This document shows, piece after piece, positions 12,843 through 24,699 of a DNA stretch of 64,000 nt. Origin of the DNA: Ceriagrion tenellum (Eukaryota; Arthropoda; Insecta; Odonata; Coenagrionidae); assembly GCA_963169105.1 (NCBI GenBank), contig OY720641.1, positions 6,835,258 to 6,899,257 of the forward strand. Reading direction: 5' to 3'. The notes under the pieces were generated by a model that saw only the letters and a program-made list of their open reading frames with translations, was not told the origin of the DNA and ran no database searches. Made by a program: the position numbers and the translations under genes. Within the stretch, counting starts at the first letter, position 1. The number at the start of each line of letters is the position of its first letter.

Positions 12843-13617
12843 ATGTACATTATAATTAAGCGATTAATATACATTTTAAAATGTTTTATGCCTTAAGATA
12901 AAACAGGCCTACACATTTTAGGGTCTCGAATGCTATTTCGGAGTGATGAGCCCTTTCCAACGTAATTTTTGCGCTAAATCCAAAACTACTCATAAAAATT
13001 GGCTATCACGTCCAAAATTTGGGATATTCCAACCTAAAAGGGTCAAAATGGCCATTTTTAGTTTTTTTTAACTTGTATATTTCATAAACCAAAGGTGATT
13101 GAAAAATTCTGCAATAGGTCTGCGTTAAAAAAAATGTGTAAAATATATCTACGAAACCTAGAAAAACGGTTGTAACCATAACCTGTGTGAACTTCGCAAC
13201 CACCTACAGCTTTATTATAATTCAACTATATTATATTTTTGTGGGCACAGATTTGAAATGTAAGATACAGATTATGGAAACAATAGCTTTTCTAGGCGTC
13301 ATTGTTGTATTTTAAACATTTTTAACTCAGACTTAGAATCCTTTTACAGAAATACTCTTCCAACTTTAGTTTATGAGATATTCAAGCTGAAAAAGACCTA
13401 AAAATGGGTATTTGATCCTTTAAGTTTATAATATCTAAAAATCCTGCATAGGTAGTCAATTTTTGTGAGAATATTCGGATTCAGCACAGCAAAATTTCAT
13501 CGAAAAGGGCTCATCACACAAGAAAAGCATTTGATACCCTAAAATTTGTAGGCCTGTATTATCTTCAGGCATAAAACATTTTACAATGCATATTAATCAC
13601 CTAATTATAATGTACAT
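12843..13617. mobile_element. Long-hairpin (foldback) element, about 775 bp
   Basis: The ends (ATGTACAT at 12843 and at 13610-13617) begin two inverted arms that can be followed by eye along almost the whole element. Left-arm words such as 'aaaacaggcctacacat', 'gatgagccctttcc' and 'cctagaaaaacggttgtaacc' recur in order, inverted and diverged, in the right arm. The arms are about 340 bp each around a loop of roughly 85 bp near 13185-13270. No protein-coding capacity is evident; a 65-codon minus-strand frame inside is a by-product. It may be a foldback MITE or a non-autonomous DNA element. A transcript from either strand would fold into a long, imperfect double-stranded RNA. No clear target duplication was found. 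Confidence 0.75.
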
Positions 13618-16600
13618 ATAGAAAATTTAGTATAGAATAGATTCAGCAAACAAGAGTACGTCAAAATGGTCCAAGAAGCATGCCATTGTTTTCCTGTGTA
13701 ATTAAACTCTTCCCTCAGTTCGCTAAACAATCATGATATATAATTCTGCCGAAATTACCATGGAGGCTGGAGTCAGTATAATTACCGGTTTTCGTGACAT
13801 AAAACCTCCGGTTAAACACTTTGTCTTAAAAGATTTTATCCAAAGGAGTAGTTAAAAGAATTTTAAAAAAATAGGCAGCTATTAGCCTAAGTTAACTCAT
13901 CTCAGCAAAAAATGTGCTTATTAAGAAAACAGTACTTCAAATTTTTAACAAACAAAAAAGTTTTATAATTTTCTTTTGAAAATCACGTATTCGGAGGGAA
14001 AAATATTCGCACGGAAGGAGATATATCTTGACTCTTTTTCTTTTCGGTTGGCGATCAACTCGACTTCAAGAAACCAATTGTTAAATATAATTATGCTTAA
14101 AAGACTGCGGGAGAATAAAATTAACTCAATACGTGTCTCCCCTAATAAGAAGAAAATATTCTGACAGTGGACATCAGACCAACAAGCAGTCAGAGAGAAG
14201 GTGAGAAAAATATTGTTTTTGTATAAATGATATACTTTTGAATCAATGCATTCATGAGGAACAAGGGAACACACAACTTGACAACTGTAGAAACTACGAG
14301 ACGGGATTTTAACGTTGAGAAACAGGAAAAGAAAGAGCCAGGAATGAAAGAGGTGATTTAAATTTGGATTCGTAAAGGGGGAACTTCACGAATGAACCAC
14401 GCCTAAAAGGGGAAAGAGAGAAAGGCAAAGGGAATGGACACAACAAAGCGGAATATGGAAAGGGAAGAGGAAAGGGAATGGAGACTGTCAAGAGCGTGGA
14501 CGGTTGGTACAAACTGGACCAAGCCGAGCGACGGAAGTGACGAAAGGCGGAAAGACAGGGGAAGGGTCGGGAGTAGGTCAGCAAAAGGGGGAGGGCGAAA
14601 GTGATCGGGCAACGGGTCGGTCCTCTTGCATGGATCACCGCACGCCGCTCTTGGCCACTGCTCACCAGATGGCCCCAAGGGCATGGCGGAGGATCTTACG
14701 ATCGAAATACTAGGAGATCCGTGGAGTCGAAGAAGGTGAGAAAAATACGATAATTCACTCCCGTTAGGCCATGCGGGGCGGGTTAGTTGTAGTGCATTCT
14801 AGCTTCCCACCCGGAATTCCAGTTTGATACCAGTGGGAGATTTTTCAGACAGGCTTGGTCAACGATAACAAAACACGAGTATTTAGGTATAAATAACAGA
14901 CTACCACGCAGTGAACAGGCAGACCGTCAGGCAGTCAGACAAAATGCGGGAGAAAGTTTGCTTTTATATGAATGATATAAATTTCGATTCCAGTTGTTAC
15001 TGAGAGCGCGGAAGTTACATATTTGTGCAACATATACACTTAAAATACCTGTCATATATCTATTACCTTTATTCTGTGAACATGACGAAATTCGGGAGTT
15101 TCATTCGGTGCAAACTGTGGTTCCAAAAACGAACCTATATTTTTATTTCCAAAAACAAACCTATAAATAAATAAAGATACTTACACAAGCGATATTATTA
15201 GACAAATATGGAGGGAATGATTCCAACCGTAAATAATCTCTACTTGAAAAAGGATCACTCTGAAATGCAAATAAAATTTTTTTTTCGCTATTTTATTTCG
15301 GTAAATCTTTTATTTCAATTACATATCTATGATAAATACTATAAAAGAATGTGTACATGAAATGTTTATTGAAAAAGAATAACTTTATATCAAGATGATA
15401 ATTAAAATACGTGAATTTCGTGGGTGTAAAATGCACAGTTAAAAGGAAGCATCTTACCCACTCGTAAGAAAAAGTTCTATAGAAAATTTCCCAGGTGGCG
15501 AGCAGTCGCAGTAGAACGAGGCATTTGGACGGCGAGACCCTTTCACTCTTGGATGAGTCACTGTCAAACTGGCAACACCGGGGCCTCCAACTCTACTACT
15601 TCGTGAGAAAGGAGGGGAAGTCTGTAGATAACCCCTCCGTTCTCACTATTTCCCCCTTTCTTGAGCTACAACCTTGACTCGTTAGATGAGCTGACGCGTT
15701 CCATGGTACAATGAAACCTGGATTAAGCAACCACCGACGGTTCCGCAGAAAAATGGTCGTTGAGAGGGTTGGTCGTTCGACAGGGGTTTAGTTTCTTGGA
15801 GCACATATTATGCTTATGATCGCGTGGCTTATTTGAAAAAAATTGAGCTATCAAACAAAAAACTCTCAGCAGGAAAGTAAAAGTCAATTAGCTGTCTTTA
15901 TTTCCATAAATATTGTGGAGATCTTAATAATAGCACTGGCGTAGAAATAGCGCAGCACACTTCACTGCATAGCAATAGCTTTCCTTTATTTCCCCATTTT
16001 GAAAAGTTTATATAAACAATCATATAACTCAGGTTTTTCGGTGAAACTAGGTCATTTTTAAAAATGTAGATAACAGTGAAAAATTATTGAACTCGACCAA
16101 TGTTTTTCTAGATATTGACTGGTCATTTTGAAATACATATGATTTTTCAACGTCATTTTGATGTTGTTTACTCAATACATGGTTATCACTTCAATGGTCT
16201 GAAGAAATTATTTTTGAAGTTTGATAATAATGCAATTATGTTGGGACGTATCGTTTTCTAAATTTACTGTACCTTGAAAACAAATTCACCAGCCAAATAC
16301 ACATGGGATTATTTGGCCGAAGTTTCAAAGCCTGTATCACCCGAAGGATAGGCCTCCACTTGGTAAAATGAGAGATTTATCTCAATGGGCACGAAAGCAT
16401 CATTTAAAGCTAAAAAAACATTTTATCAGAATAATTCTAGTGACTGTATGACTTGACCCATACGCGAGTTGAATGTCCCCCAAGAGGGGAGGGAATAATT
16501 TAAAAAAATGATAAATTTAACCTTTATATGGGTTTACCAATTTAGTTACGTCGTTTGATTTACGGCGCCGCAGCAGCGCTGCGTTATATTTTGTCATTAT

Positions 16601-17004
16601 CTTTCAAACTTGGCCTTTCCTAGCATGTTTTCTGATTGATAATGCTAGTGGCTTCTATTTACTTTATTTTTAACAATGTTTTGAAAGTTAAAACCCATTA
16701 TACGGAAGTTATAGCTAAAAATCTTTAACACTGCATTCTTTTCCGTTTGTTGTCGTAATACTCTCTTTTTTTTGGTCCAATAGACGGTTATTTTCAAATG
16801 AATGTTTTAATTCCATGCCTAATGGTTGTTTTAAATAATTTTTCTGATATGCAATGCTGGATAAACTCTGCTTTATCATGTGCACATTGTTTTATTTTTT
16901 TATGTATCCAAATACTAAAAATGAGGACCGAATAAAAGTCGGATAGGTCCATGTAAAATAATTTTGCTTCACTACGTCCACCCACATGTTATATCTTTGT
17001 ACAT
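13618..17004. repeat. Unassigned DNA with dispersed-repeat fragments
   Basis: About 14300-14620 is purine-rich on plus. About 14880-15130 shares words with 19980-20130 (for instance 'gacgaaatt' followed by a similar tract ending 'tttggtacaaac' or 'tcggtgcaaac'), suggesting two diverged copies of one repeat. At 15118-15172 a short phrase (ttccaaaaacgaacctat) is repeated nearby with one change. No gene is supported; the 60-codon frame at 15495 has no family signature. Confidence 0.4.
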
Positions 17005-18808
17005 CTACATATACGTAATACCCTGCGAGCCACCACGAGCATGCACTATTACCATGCAAGTAGGATATTTAAGGTAGACATGCTAGAAAATATGGTCAAA
17101 TGCAGCTAGATGGTAAGTATCTACATAATAAGAAAGAGATTATTGGTTGTTATTACATACATCATGCACTACAGACTACTCTAACTATATTTCACCTACC
17201 TATCCCTTTCCTACGTTGCCTATTGTTCTCTCTTATGGTACGCGGGAAAAATGACATTTTAAATCTATCGGTACGACAATCTATCTCTCTAATCTTGTTA
17301 ATATGATCAAACCTAGCATAATACGCAGGGGTTCTTAATATATATCTAATGTCATCTGTGAACAAATCGGTTTCGAATTTACTTAAAAGGTATAACCTAA
17401 ATTTTAACCTGCGTTCTGATAGTAATTCCCATCCTAGGTCTTCTATTAAATTCATAACAGTTATACAATTATCATAACGGCCTTTGACAAATCTAGCGGA
17501 TCTCCTTTGCACGCGCTCTAATTCTTTTATCAAACCTTCCTCGTACGGATCCCATACACTAGCGGCATATTCTAAATAAGGCCTGACCAGTGTAAAATAG
17601 ATTCTTTCTCGTACTCTCTCATTGCATTTGCCTAGAACCCTTTTTACGTATCCTAATCTACGGTTTGCTACACTAGTTATTTCCCTGATGTGTTTCCCCC
17701 ATGACATGTCTTCAGTGATGGTGACGCCTAAGTATTTAATTGAATCTACGTTACATATTTTGTTTTCTTTGATGCAATAATTATTACGGGGAAAGCCATT
17801 CTTTTTCCAAAAGTTCATTATCGCGCATTTCTTCAAATTAAATTCTAGCTGCCAACTATCACACCAATCATCAATCGCATCTAAATCCTTAGCTAAACAC
17901 TGACTGTCCTCTTCATTTCTAATTTCCTTGTACACTACTGCATCATCAGCAAAAAGACGGAGTTTGCTATTATTTACTACTGTATTCAAGTCATTTACGT
18001 ACAGAAGAAATAAAATTGGATTTATCACGCTTCCCTGAGGAACACACGATGTAACTTTTACTTTGCCTGAGCTGAGACCATCTAATACCACCCTTTGAAC
18101 GCGTTCATGTAAGAAGTCTCCTATCCAGTCTACTATATTACTGTCTATCCCTTATGATGCTAACTTCGCGAGTAACTTACAGTGGGGAACCTTGTTAAAC
18201 GCTTTTCTAATGTCAAGAAACGCTGCGTCTACCTGTACGTTACCTTCTTCGGAAATTAAAATATCATGAACAAAAAGACCTAATTGAGTTTCGCAAGACC
18301 GTTCTTTTCTGAACCCATGCTGATTTGCTATCAATAAATCCTGGCTGTCGAGGTGTCCGATTATTGATGTAACTATTATGTGCTCTATAATTTTACATGA
18401 TATTGACGTTAATGATATTGGTCTATAATTACATGGCTGTTCCCTATCACCGCTTTTAAAAATTGGGGTCACGTTTGCTATCTTCCAGTGCTTGGGAACC
18501 GCGTGTTCTTCGAGGGATTTTTTAAATATTACTTTAAGATACGGAGCCATTTCGAGAGCTAATTCTTTATACACACGAGCTGAAATTTCAACAGGACCTG
18601 AGGACTTGTTCGGGCTAATGTTATTTAGTAAGGATACGATTCCGCTACAACATGTATCGATCGGGGGCATTGGTTGCTGAAATCGTTCTGGTATGGTTTC
18701 GTGCAAACTACGCTTAGATTGATTAAAAACGCTCTGAAAAAAATAATTCAACAATTTAGCCTTATCTTAACTGGAAGTTGCTATTTCACCTCTATCGTTT
18801 TTCATACT
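17005..18808 (-). mobile_element. 5'-truncated CR1/Jockey-like LINE
   Basis: The minus strand carries the 3' part of a non-LTR retrotransposon: the reverse transcriptase domain, the conserved post-RT region, and about 180 bp of 3' untranslated DNA ending near 17005 in a short repetitive tail (gtattacgtatatgtag...). The 5' boundary lies near 18808, where the RT frame gives way to unrelated sequence, so the endonuclease domain and ORF1 are missing. 5' truncation is usual for LINE insertions. Both edges are estimates, and I did not find a convincing target duplication. Confidence 0.85.
17192..18790 (-). pseudogene. Reverse transcriptase of a LINE, interrupted by two stops
   Basis: Reverse transcriptase of a non-LTR retrotransposon, which copies the element's RNA at a nicked target. 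Domain order on the minus strand matches the family: NYRPISLTSISCKIIEHII (fingers), NQHGFRKERSCETQL, then motif A in the form FLDIRKAFNKV (the second conserved Asp of 'KAFDKV' is Asn), motif B CVPQGSVINPILFLLYVNDL, motif C LRLFADDAVVY with the catalytic Asp pair, then KCAIMNF and IKYLGVTI. The C-terminal part (VRPYLEYAASVWDPY, LERVQRRSARFV, LGWELLSERR) is typical of CR1/Jockey-type elements. One in-frame TAA lies at 18152-18154, where most relatives have an aromatic codon, and another at 18767-18769. There is no frameshift, so the copy is dead but not old. It contains no host gene. Confidence 0.9.
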
Positions 18809-20160
18809 CCGCTATTTAATTGTTGGTGAAACAACAACATTAACCGAGCCGACCCAAAATCACAGCGAGCACTTTGTCGTGAAAAACCCTTGGTGGGACT
18901 GTAACTCAGTGTCTCCAGATGTCCGCTGAAGCTAATTTTCCTCTGTTTCTCTCTCTCTCTCATTCTCTCTCTCTCGCCCCTCCCTCCATCCCTCACCCCC
19001 GCCTCACCCCGTCCGTCCCTCCTTTCCTGACTGTTACATGGAGGATATGATCCTTTCCCTCGATTCAGTCGCCTGAACGACGTTGCCATGTCTCCACTGC
19101 TAGGAACAGGCTGCGCTGTCCGAAAGCCTGTATGGATAAGCTGAACTATTTGCGTCTCAATCCGAGCATCTCATCGCCGAAAATTTCGCTGTTTGCTTAT
19201 CAAAGAGGACCAATTGCTGAGCTTACCGATCAACCATGGTAGTTGTCACTTTATATTCTGATAGAAGAAGGGTTAACGCATATGTCTTTGTTTGTGATTT
19301 TTCAATATGGTCATTTGTTTTTGTAAAAATAGACTTTATATTTTGTCGACTTCCCAGTGGCTTATTTATAAACCGAGACAATTGTCAAATTTTAGTTACA
19401 GACTAACCATGGCAAAAGCCTATTATTTATGCCCTGAAAACTTTACGTTGATAACATAAGCTTAAAACAAGTAATTGGGACTGGAAATCATGACGAAATA
19501 CGACCGGTTGAGCGGGAGTGATGCGTCCTCTTAAGTCCTGGCATTAAAAAGAAAATCGATAAAATACAGAAGAGAGAAGCAGAATAAGATACGCCATGTG
19601 ACGTCATTTACCTGTATCTAAAGAGGCAGGTTCAATTGAACATGTGGCGCGGATTTTTCAGTCACTGTAAGCACGAAAGTTTTGAGCGCAGCGATCATTA
19701 ATTGCTGTCTTTAAGCAGTTATGAATTACGCAAAGGACTCCAAGATGAATTTCAATCACATATTTTTACTGCTCTGGACATCTCTCAGTTTCCTGATAAC
19801 GGTCTTAGAAAATATCACTCAACAATTCCAATGTTGGCGTATACTGGTCTTTCCTCTCAGTTAGTGTGCTCCATCGGAACAGTTCCTGTGAATAAATTAT
19901 GTTTTTGTGCGCCAAAAACACTTATATGAAATCGGACAAATACTCAATTAAAAAAGTGATATTTCTTCAGATTGTTACGTTTTAATTACCAGGAATTAAT
20001 TACGTTTGGTATGTAAAAGCTACATATTTCTATGCAACTGACACGCTTCAAATACGATCCGTATTTTCATTACTTTTCTTCTGGAGAAATGACGAAATTA
20101 GGGAATTCCTTTTGGTACAAACCGGTATTTCCTAAAAAAAAGTTTGTCTAGCGCTCAATG
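18809..20160. repeat. Unassigned DNA with a (CT)n microsatellite
   Basis: A CT dinucleotide run with one interruption lies at about 18949-18975, inside a C/T-rich stretch extending to about 19020. It produces an Arg/Glu-rich chance frame on minus (18802-19089). About 19980-20130 resembles 14880-15130. No gene is supported. Confidence 0.55.
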
Positions 20161-21200
20161 GTTAAGACAAAATACACTCATGGCATGGCTGATATTTCAA
20201 ATTAGAGTAAAATATAGTAATTACATGATGGTTTAATAAAAACACCTACAGTTTGAAAAAATAAATGCAAAGAAAGTACTTCAATTAAATGCGTCTTGCT
20301 TATCAACCTTTTACTCTACCACCTTTATTTCTCCATCACCTGAATATTATTTTCACACCCTTGGTTCATTTGCCGCTTGCATCCTGTAATAACCAACTGT
20401 ACACAGTTCTATACTCAAAACGAGGCAAAAAAGAATAAATGAACGATGTGTGTTGAAATTTTGGTATTACTAATAAATTACGCAAATTGTTCGCATAAAT
20501 ATTGTGTATTGAAAAATACTCATTTAATTAAATTTGAAGAAGGTTCTATCTTAGAAAATATCTTGGCAAACAACTTCGAGATGATGAAACTACGAATCAA
20601 GTCGAAATAAAAAGAAGCGCTTGCATGTTACACCATTATATAATACCAATCGATGAAAAAAGAGGCGGAACAAAAAATAACTGGGCAAGTCCAAGACGGT
20701 GAGAGCAAATACACCCATGGCATATCTGATCATTCAAAATATATTTAAATATAGTCTCATTATGATGACTGCATAAAAAGAAAGTCTTCATACTTTAAAG
20801 CTATAACTAGTTATAACAAGATACTTGCACAGAAAATATTATTAAAAAGAGATTTAAGGCTGAAAAAAAGATCTAAACACTTTTAGTCATCATTTATAAA
20901 AACAATAACTTGGTTGAAACAGTAGCAAGGTAAAAGATTACTAACAGCGTTTAGAATTCACGGACGAGGAAAAATTATACACAACTGTGGCTATTGTAGC
21001 AACAAAAATGTATAAAGTTGTAAATATATGCATTTTTGTTTTATGAAAAGAATGTAAACCAGTCCCATATCCGCATCAAGTAATATCAAAAGAAAATAAC
21101 ACAATAGCAGTCGTCCCTGGGAAAATTCCATTATTCATTCATGAAATCGTTAAACGAGGCGAAGTTGAATATTGGCAGAGGCCAGGCATGTAACATAAAA
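20160..21200 (+). repeat. Diverged tandem duplication, period about 540-565 bp
   Basis: Two consecutive segments share words in the same order. 'aaaatacactcatggcatggctgat' near 20168 corresponds to 'caaatacacccatggcatatctgat' near 20706. A segment near 20400 (ctgtacacagttctat) corresponds to one near 20970 (atacacaactgtggctat), and 'gcgcttgcatgttaca' near 20620 to 'ggccaggcatgtaaca' near 21180. Divergence is high, so the duplication is old or the shared words belong to an unknown repeat. No open frame is conserved between the copies. Confidence 0.4.
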
Positions 21201-23663
21201 AAATAAAATGTTGAATAGTATTAACGTAGCTTAATTATTCATAAACATATATTATAGACATAAGATAAATTAATAAAAATACTCTATGAAAACTCCACAA
21301 TATTCATCGTTACCTATCAAGACTCCTTTTTTTTAAACTACCATTCATACTCATTGCATGTCATTCCGAAAGGTGACACACTCCTTCGTCAAAATGGTGC
21401 AGAAAGTCACAAAAACAGCCTTCTTTATCATTATTCAGGATGAAGTTCCACTAATTAAAAATGTTGCCTTTTTAATATGTATTTATTTGCTGAATGCATC
21501 TAAAATTCGTATTTACTTGACCAAATATTGGATGTTTTCGCTTTTCTTTCGCATATATTTTATTAGTAATGGAAATCATATTTATACAAATGTCTTTTAT
21601 GACCAAAGTCACGCGATGAAATGAAACATACATAAATCAGTCAATATATTTTAATTTGATTTAAGGTTATATATACGTAATTTATGAGAGACAGGTTTAG
21701 TGTCAATTAACTTAAGCTATCATTTGAAAGAAAGTTAAAAAAAGCTATACAATTTTGAATCCATTCGGTCAGTACTTGACCTTATGATATAAACATTTAA
21801 TGTAAGATAAGTTAAAGAAAAAAAGATTTAAATAAAGTTCATATTTATAGAAACATAACAAATTTGTATAGGTTAAACCAGCACTCATTTAATTTAAGCT
21901 ATACTTAAAAAACGTTGACAATTTGCGGATAATTTCCTGCTTTGATGAGTCATGCAGGTTAGAAATCGAGATCATAGTAAACATGAAATGAATGAAATAA
22001 TATTTGAAAACGGAAAATATTTGTGGTGCAATAAATTACTTAAAATACCTAAACTTCATTTCTTATAAGTGCCAAAAAGAACAAGAGGTTCTTAATATAT
22101 TTCTTCAAATTTTCGAGAGGGAAAGACAAAGGTAAACTATAAACGCTAAGACTACTTAATTTGCCGTGGAGATCTTAAACGAAGCTTGGATGACACGGAC
22201 ACCGGACTGGAGGGCCCTTAAAAATGCTCGTTAGGTAAACCGAGGGTGACGAGGAAAAGGTTGAAATGGAGTGCTATTTAAAAGCCTTTTGCATTGGGAC
22301 AGCAGAGGCGAAGTGGTTGCGGTCCCGGCACTGCTAAAGCTCTTAGCTCTTAATACTTGCTGCCAGACAGTAATGTAGTAGATGCAGAATGAATTAAGGT
22401 TTAAAATGAACATAACCGGAATCTTTTTCATTGAAACAGATACTTCCAGAAGATACAGAAAACGATAAAATTCCTGAATGCCATAATAGTAGGGAGAAGC
22501 TTTAAAAATTATAAATAAGAGCATCTATATGAAGAGATCACTGAGATACCAAGGCATAACTATAAAACTGTCGTTGCTATGTCGACGTTTTTCAAAAGAA
22601 ATGTTTTATTTCTATGCCTGGAGACTTTTTGTAGAACCGGCAGATAAAAAGTGAAAAAATAATGGCATTACTTAAATGTAATAAAAACAGTTCTACGGAA
22701 ATTTTGTTTAGGTGAACATCAGAGTTAATTTAACTCTAAAGAGAAAACGAGGGATTTATTTTCAATCTTCATCTTGATAGTTAGTGATCATTGGTGTTAT
22801 ACCTGATAACGAGTTTATCCTAGACTTTAGGCAGTTTACGGTGTATTTAAGTTATGTAACGTAGTGTAACCCGAAGGATAGAATCTAAAAGGATGTTCGA
22901 AATTTCAGAGAAAGGAGCTTGAATATCATTTCCCCATAGCACTGTGACACCAAGTATCAGCAATGTGTTACCCTTCAAGCCATTAAAAATTGTTTCTCAT
23001 TTTGCCTTATAGTCATAATTGAATTCATATTCGAATTATACGTTAAAGATCCAGGAGCAGTAGGAAACATGAATTAAATAGTACATTATTAACGGTGCAA
23101 TGATATACTATTACGTGACCTAAATTAGAAGTAATTAAAGAAAAATATCTACTGACGACTTAAACTTGACTCATTTTTATCACGCGGTGCCTTTAAAATT
23201 CCTTCGTAGCGGAAGGGTTTTGGTGATCCTGAAAAAACTTGTGCGGTGACTACGTGATTCATTTTCAAAATTGATTGAGAGAATATACCAACTACGCAGT
23301 ACTAATTGTTTACAAGATCAAAGTGCTAGAAATTCCTCATTTTTCAATAAGGACCTCTTTGGAGTACACAGACGTACCATTTTCCATGTAAAAGAGCAAG
23401 TATATTTCGAAAAATATCTCGGAAAGTAGTTCTGTAAGGAGATGATATTTTGGTATCTTTGGAAGGATGGGATATGTTTCTTTAAAATGAGACCAATTTC
23501 AATGTTTTCTATGTGACATGATATTTCGCTCAAACTACCTTGAGGTATCCATACAGGTAAAAATGAAAACTCGATAGTAAATTTCCGTACTGCTTTAATA
23601 AACACCGACCATGGTTATAACACTTTATGTCATTATCACGGTACAAAATTAACTTTCGATTCT
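21201..23663. other. Unassigned AT-rich DNA
   Basis: I see nothing supportable. The frames at 21358-21624 (plus), 22231-22524 and 23318-23605 (minus) are Phe/Ile/Tyr-rich, as expected of AT-rich non-coding DNA, and show no domain motifs. Confidence 0.5.
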
Positions 23664-23667
23664 ATAT

Positions 23668-24695
23668 TGTGACGGCTCGAACAAGGGTTGATCGAGTGTT
23701 GGTTCAAGGTGTTTTGAAATACAGTGCATTTGCCTGGTTGTGTGATGTTATCGTGTGAGTGTGTCAGGGTGAATGGTGGCCGGTGTGGCGTCCTCAAGTT
23801 AACTAGGGCTACCTAGGGACCCACTTTATCCCCGGTATATGAAAAGTAACCCCCTCTCACCGAAAACCCCATCCTTCGACGGGTGACTACCCCTCCCGAG
23901 GGATATAAAAACGCTCGGAGTGTGTGCTTAGATAGGAGAAACATTAGGGGAAGTCCTATGATGGGCATAATAGCCATCACCTTCATGAGCAAACCAGATT
24001 TATGCGGGTGGAGGACGGGATAAGCAAGGAAAATTCTCGAGAAGCAGAGAGTGAAGTGGACGAATGACGGCCGTGTTCTTCCCCGGTGCGGGAGAAGATT
24101 GTTTCCCGGTGCCGTAATTACGGAATTCCAAGCAGCAACTCCATTGAGAGCTTCAACAATTCCTGCATCAGCAGAAATCAGTAAGAACATCGCTGTTTGC
24201 GACCCGTCCACCGTTCTGGTTATCCAGATGAACTCTCACTTCCCCAGTCAGGAAATCAGAATCTCTTTTCCCTTTACCCCGTGCATCTTGCCCTCACCAA
24301 ACTTCCGATAACGTGTTAAAAAGTATCAGACAGTGACCTATTCTAGCGATCAAGAAACTATATTTAAGGGCATGTGAACGTTAGCCCAATGTCATTTTTT
24401 TTGTAACATGTATCATTTTTGGAAGGGGGAAAAGTCTCATTGCATTCACCTTTTTTTGTTTTATGTATGTGTTTCACGCTGTCCATCTTCATCTAAATTC
24501 TCAAGTGTTGGAGGTTTCATTGTTGTATATTCATCCTCATCAGGGTATTTTTTTGTTAATTTTGTACGTCATAAGGCATTGTGAAATATATTTTGGTGGA
24601 TTCAAATAGACCAATTTACTCGGTCATTCTCTTACTCGGGACGGCTGGTGTTCCCCTCATCCTACCACGTATATGACGAACGTGTTCCGTCACAA
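23668..24695 (+). mobile_element. Solo LTR of a Ty3/Gypsy-type retrotransposon
   Basis: The 1028-bp segment begins TGTGACGG and ends CCGTCACA, an 8-bp terminal inverted repeat with the TG...CA ends of LTRs. It is flanked on both sides by ATAT (23664-23667 and 24696-24699), a 4-bp target duplication. A TATAAAA box at 23904-23910 suits an LTR promoter in plus orientation. T-rich sequence follows in the last third. No gag, pol or second LTR adjoins, so this is a solo LTR left by recombination between the two LTRs. The 4-bp duplication and TGTGACGG end are common in Ty3/Gypsy elements, but the superfamily call is inference. The 132-codon minus-strand frame inside is a by-product. Confidence 0.85.
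23904..23910 (+). promoter_or_regulatory. TATA box inside the solo LTR
   Basis: TATAAAA lies about 235 bp into the LTR in a locally GC-richer stretch, the position expected for an LTR promoter with transcription starting about 30 bp downstream. Whether it is still active is unknown. Confidence 0.5.
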
Positions 24696-24699
24696 TATA

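Noticed and set aside
15708..15790. Phrase tgaaacctggattaagcaacc, reminiscent of pogo/Tigger transposon ends
   Set aside because: No matching inverted end or TA duplication found nearby.
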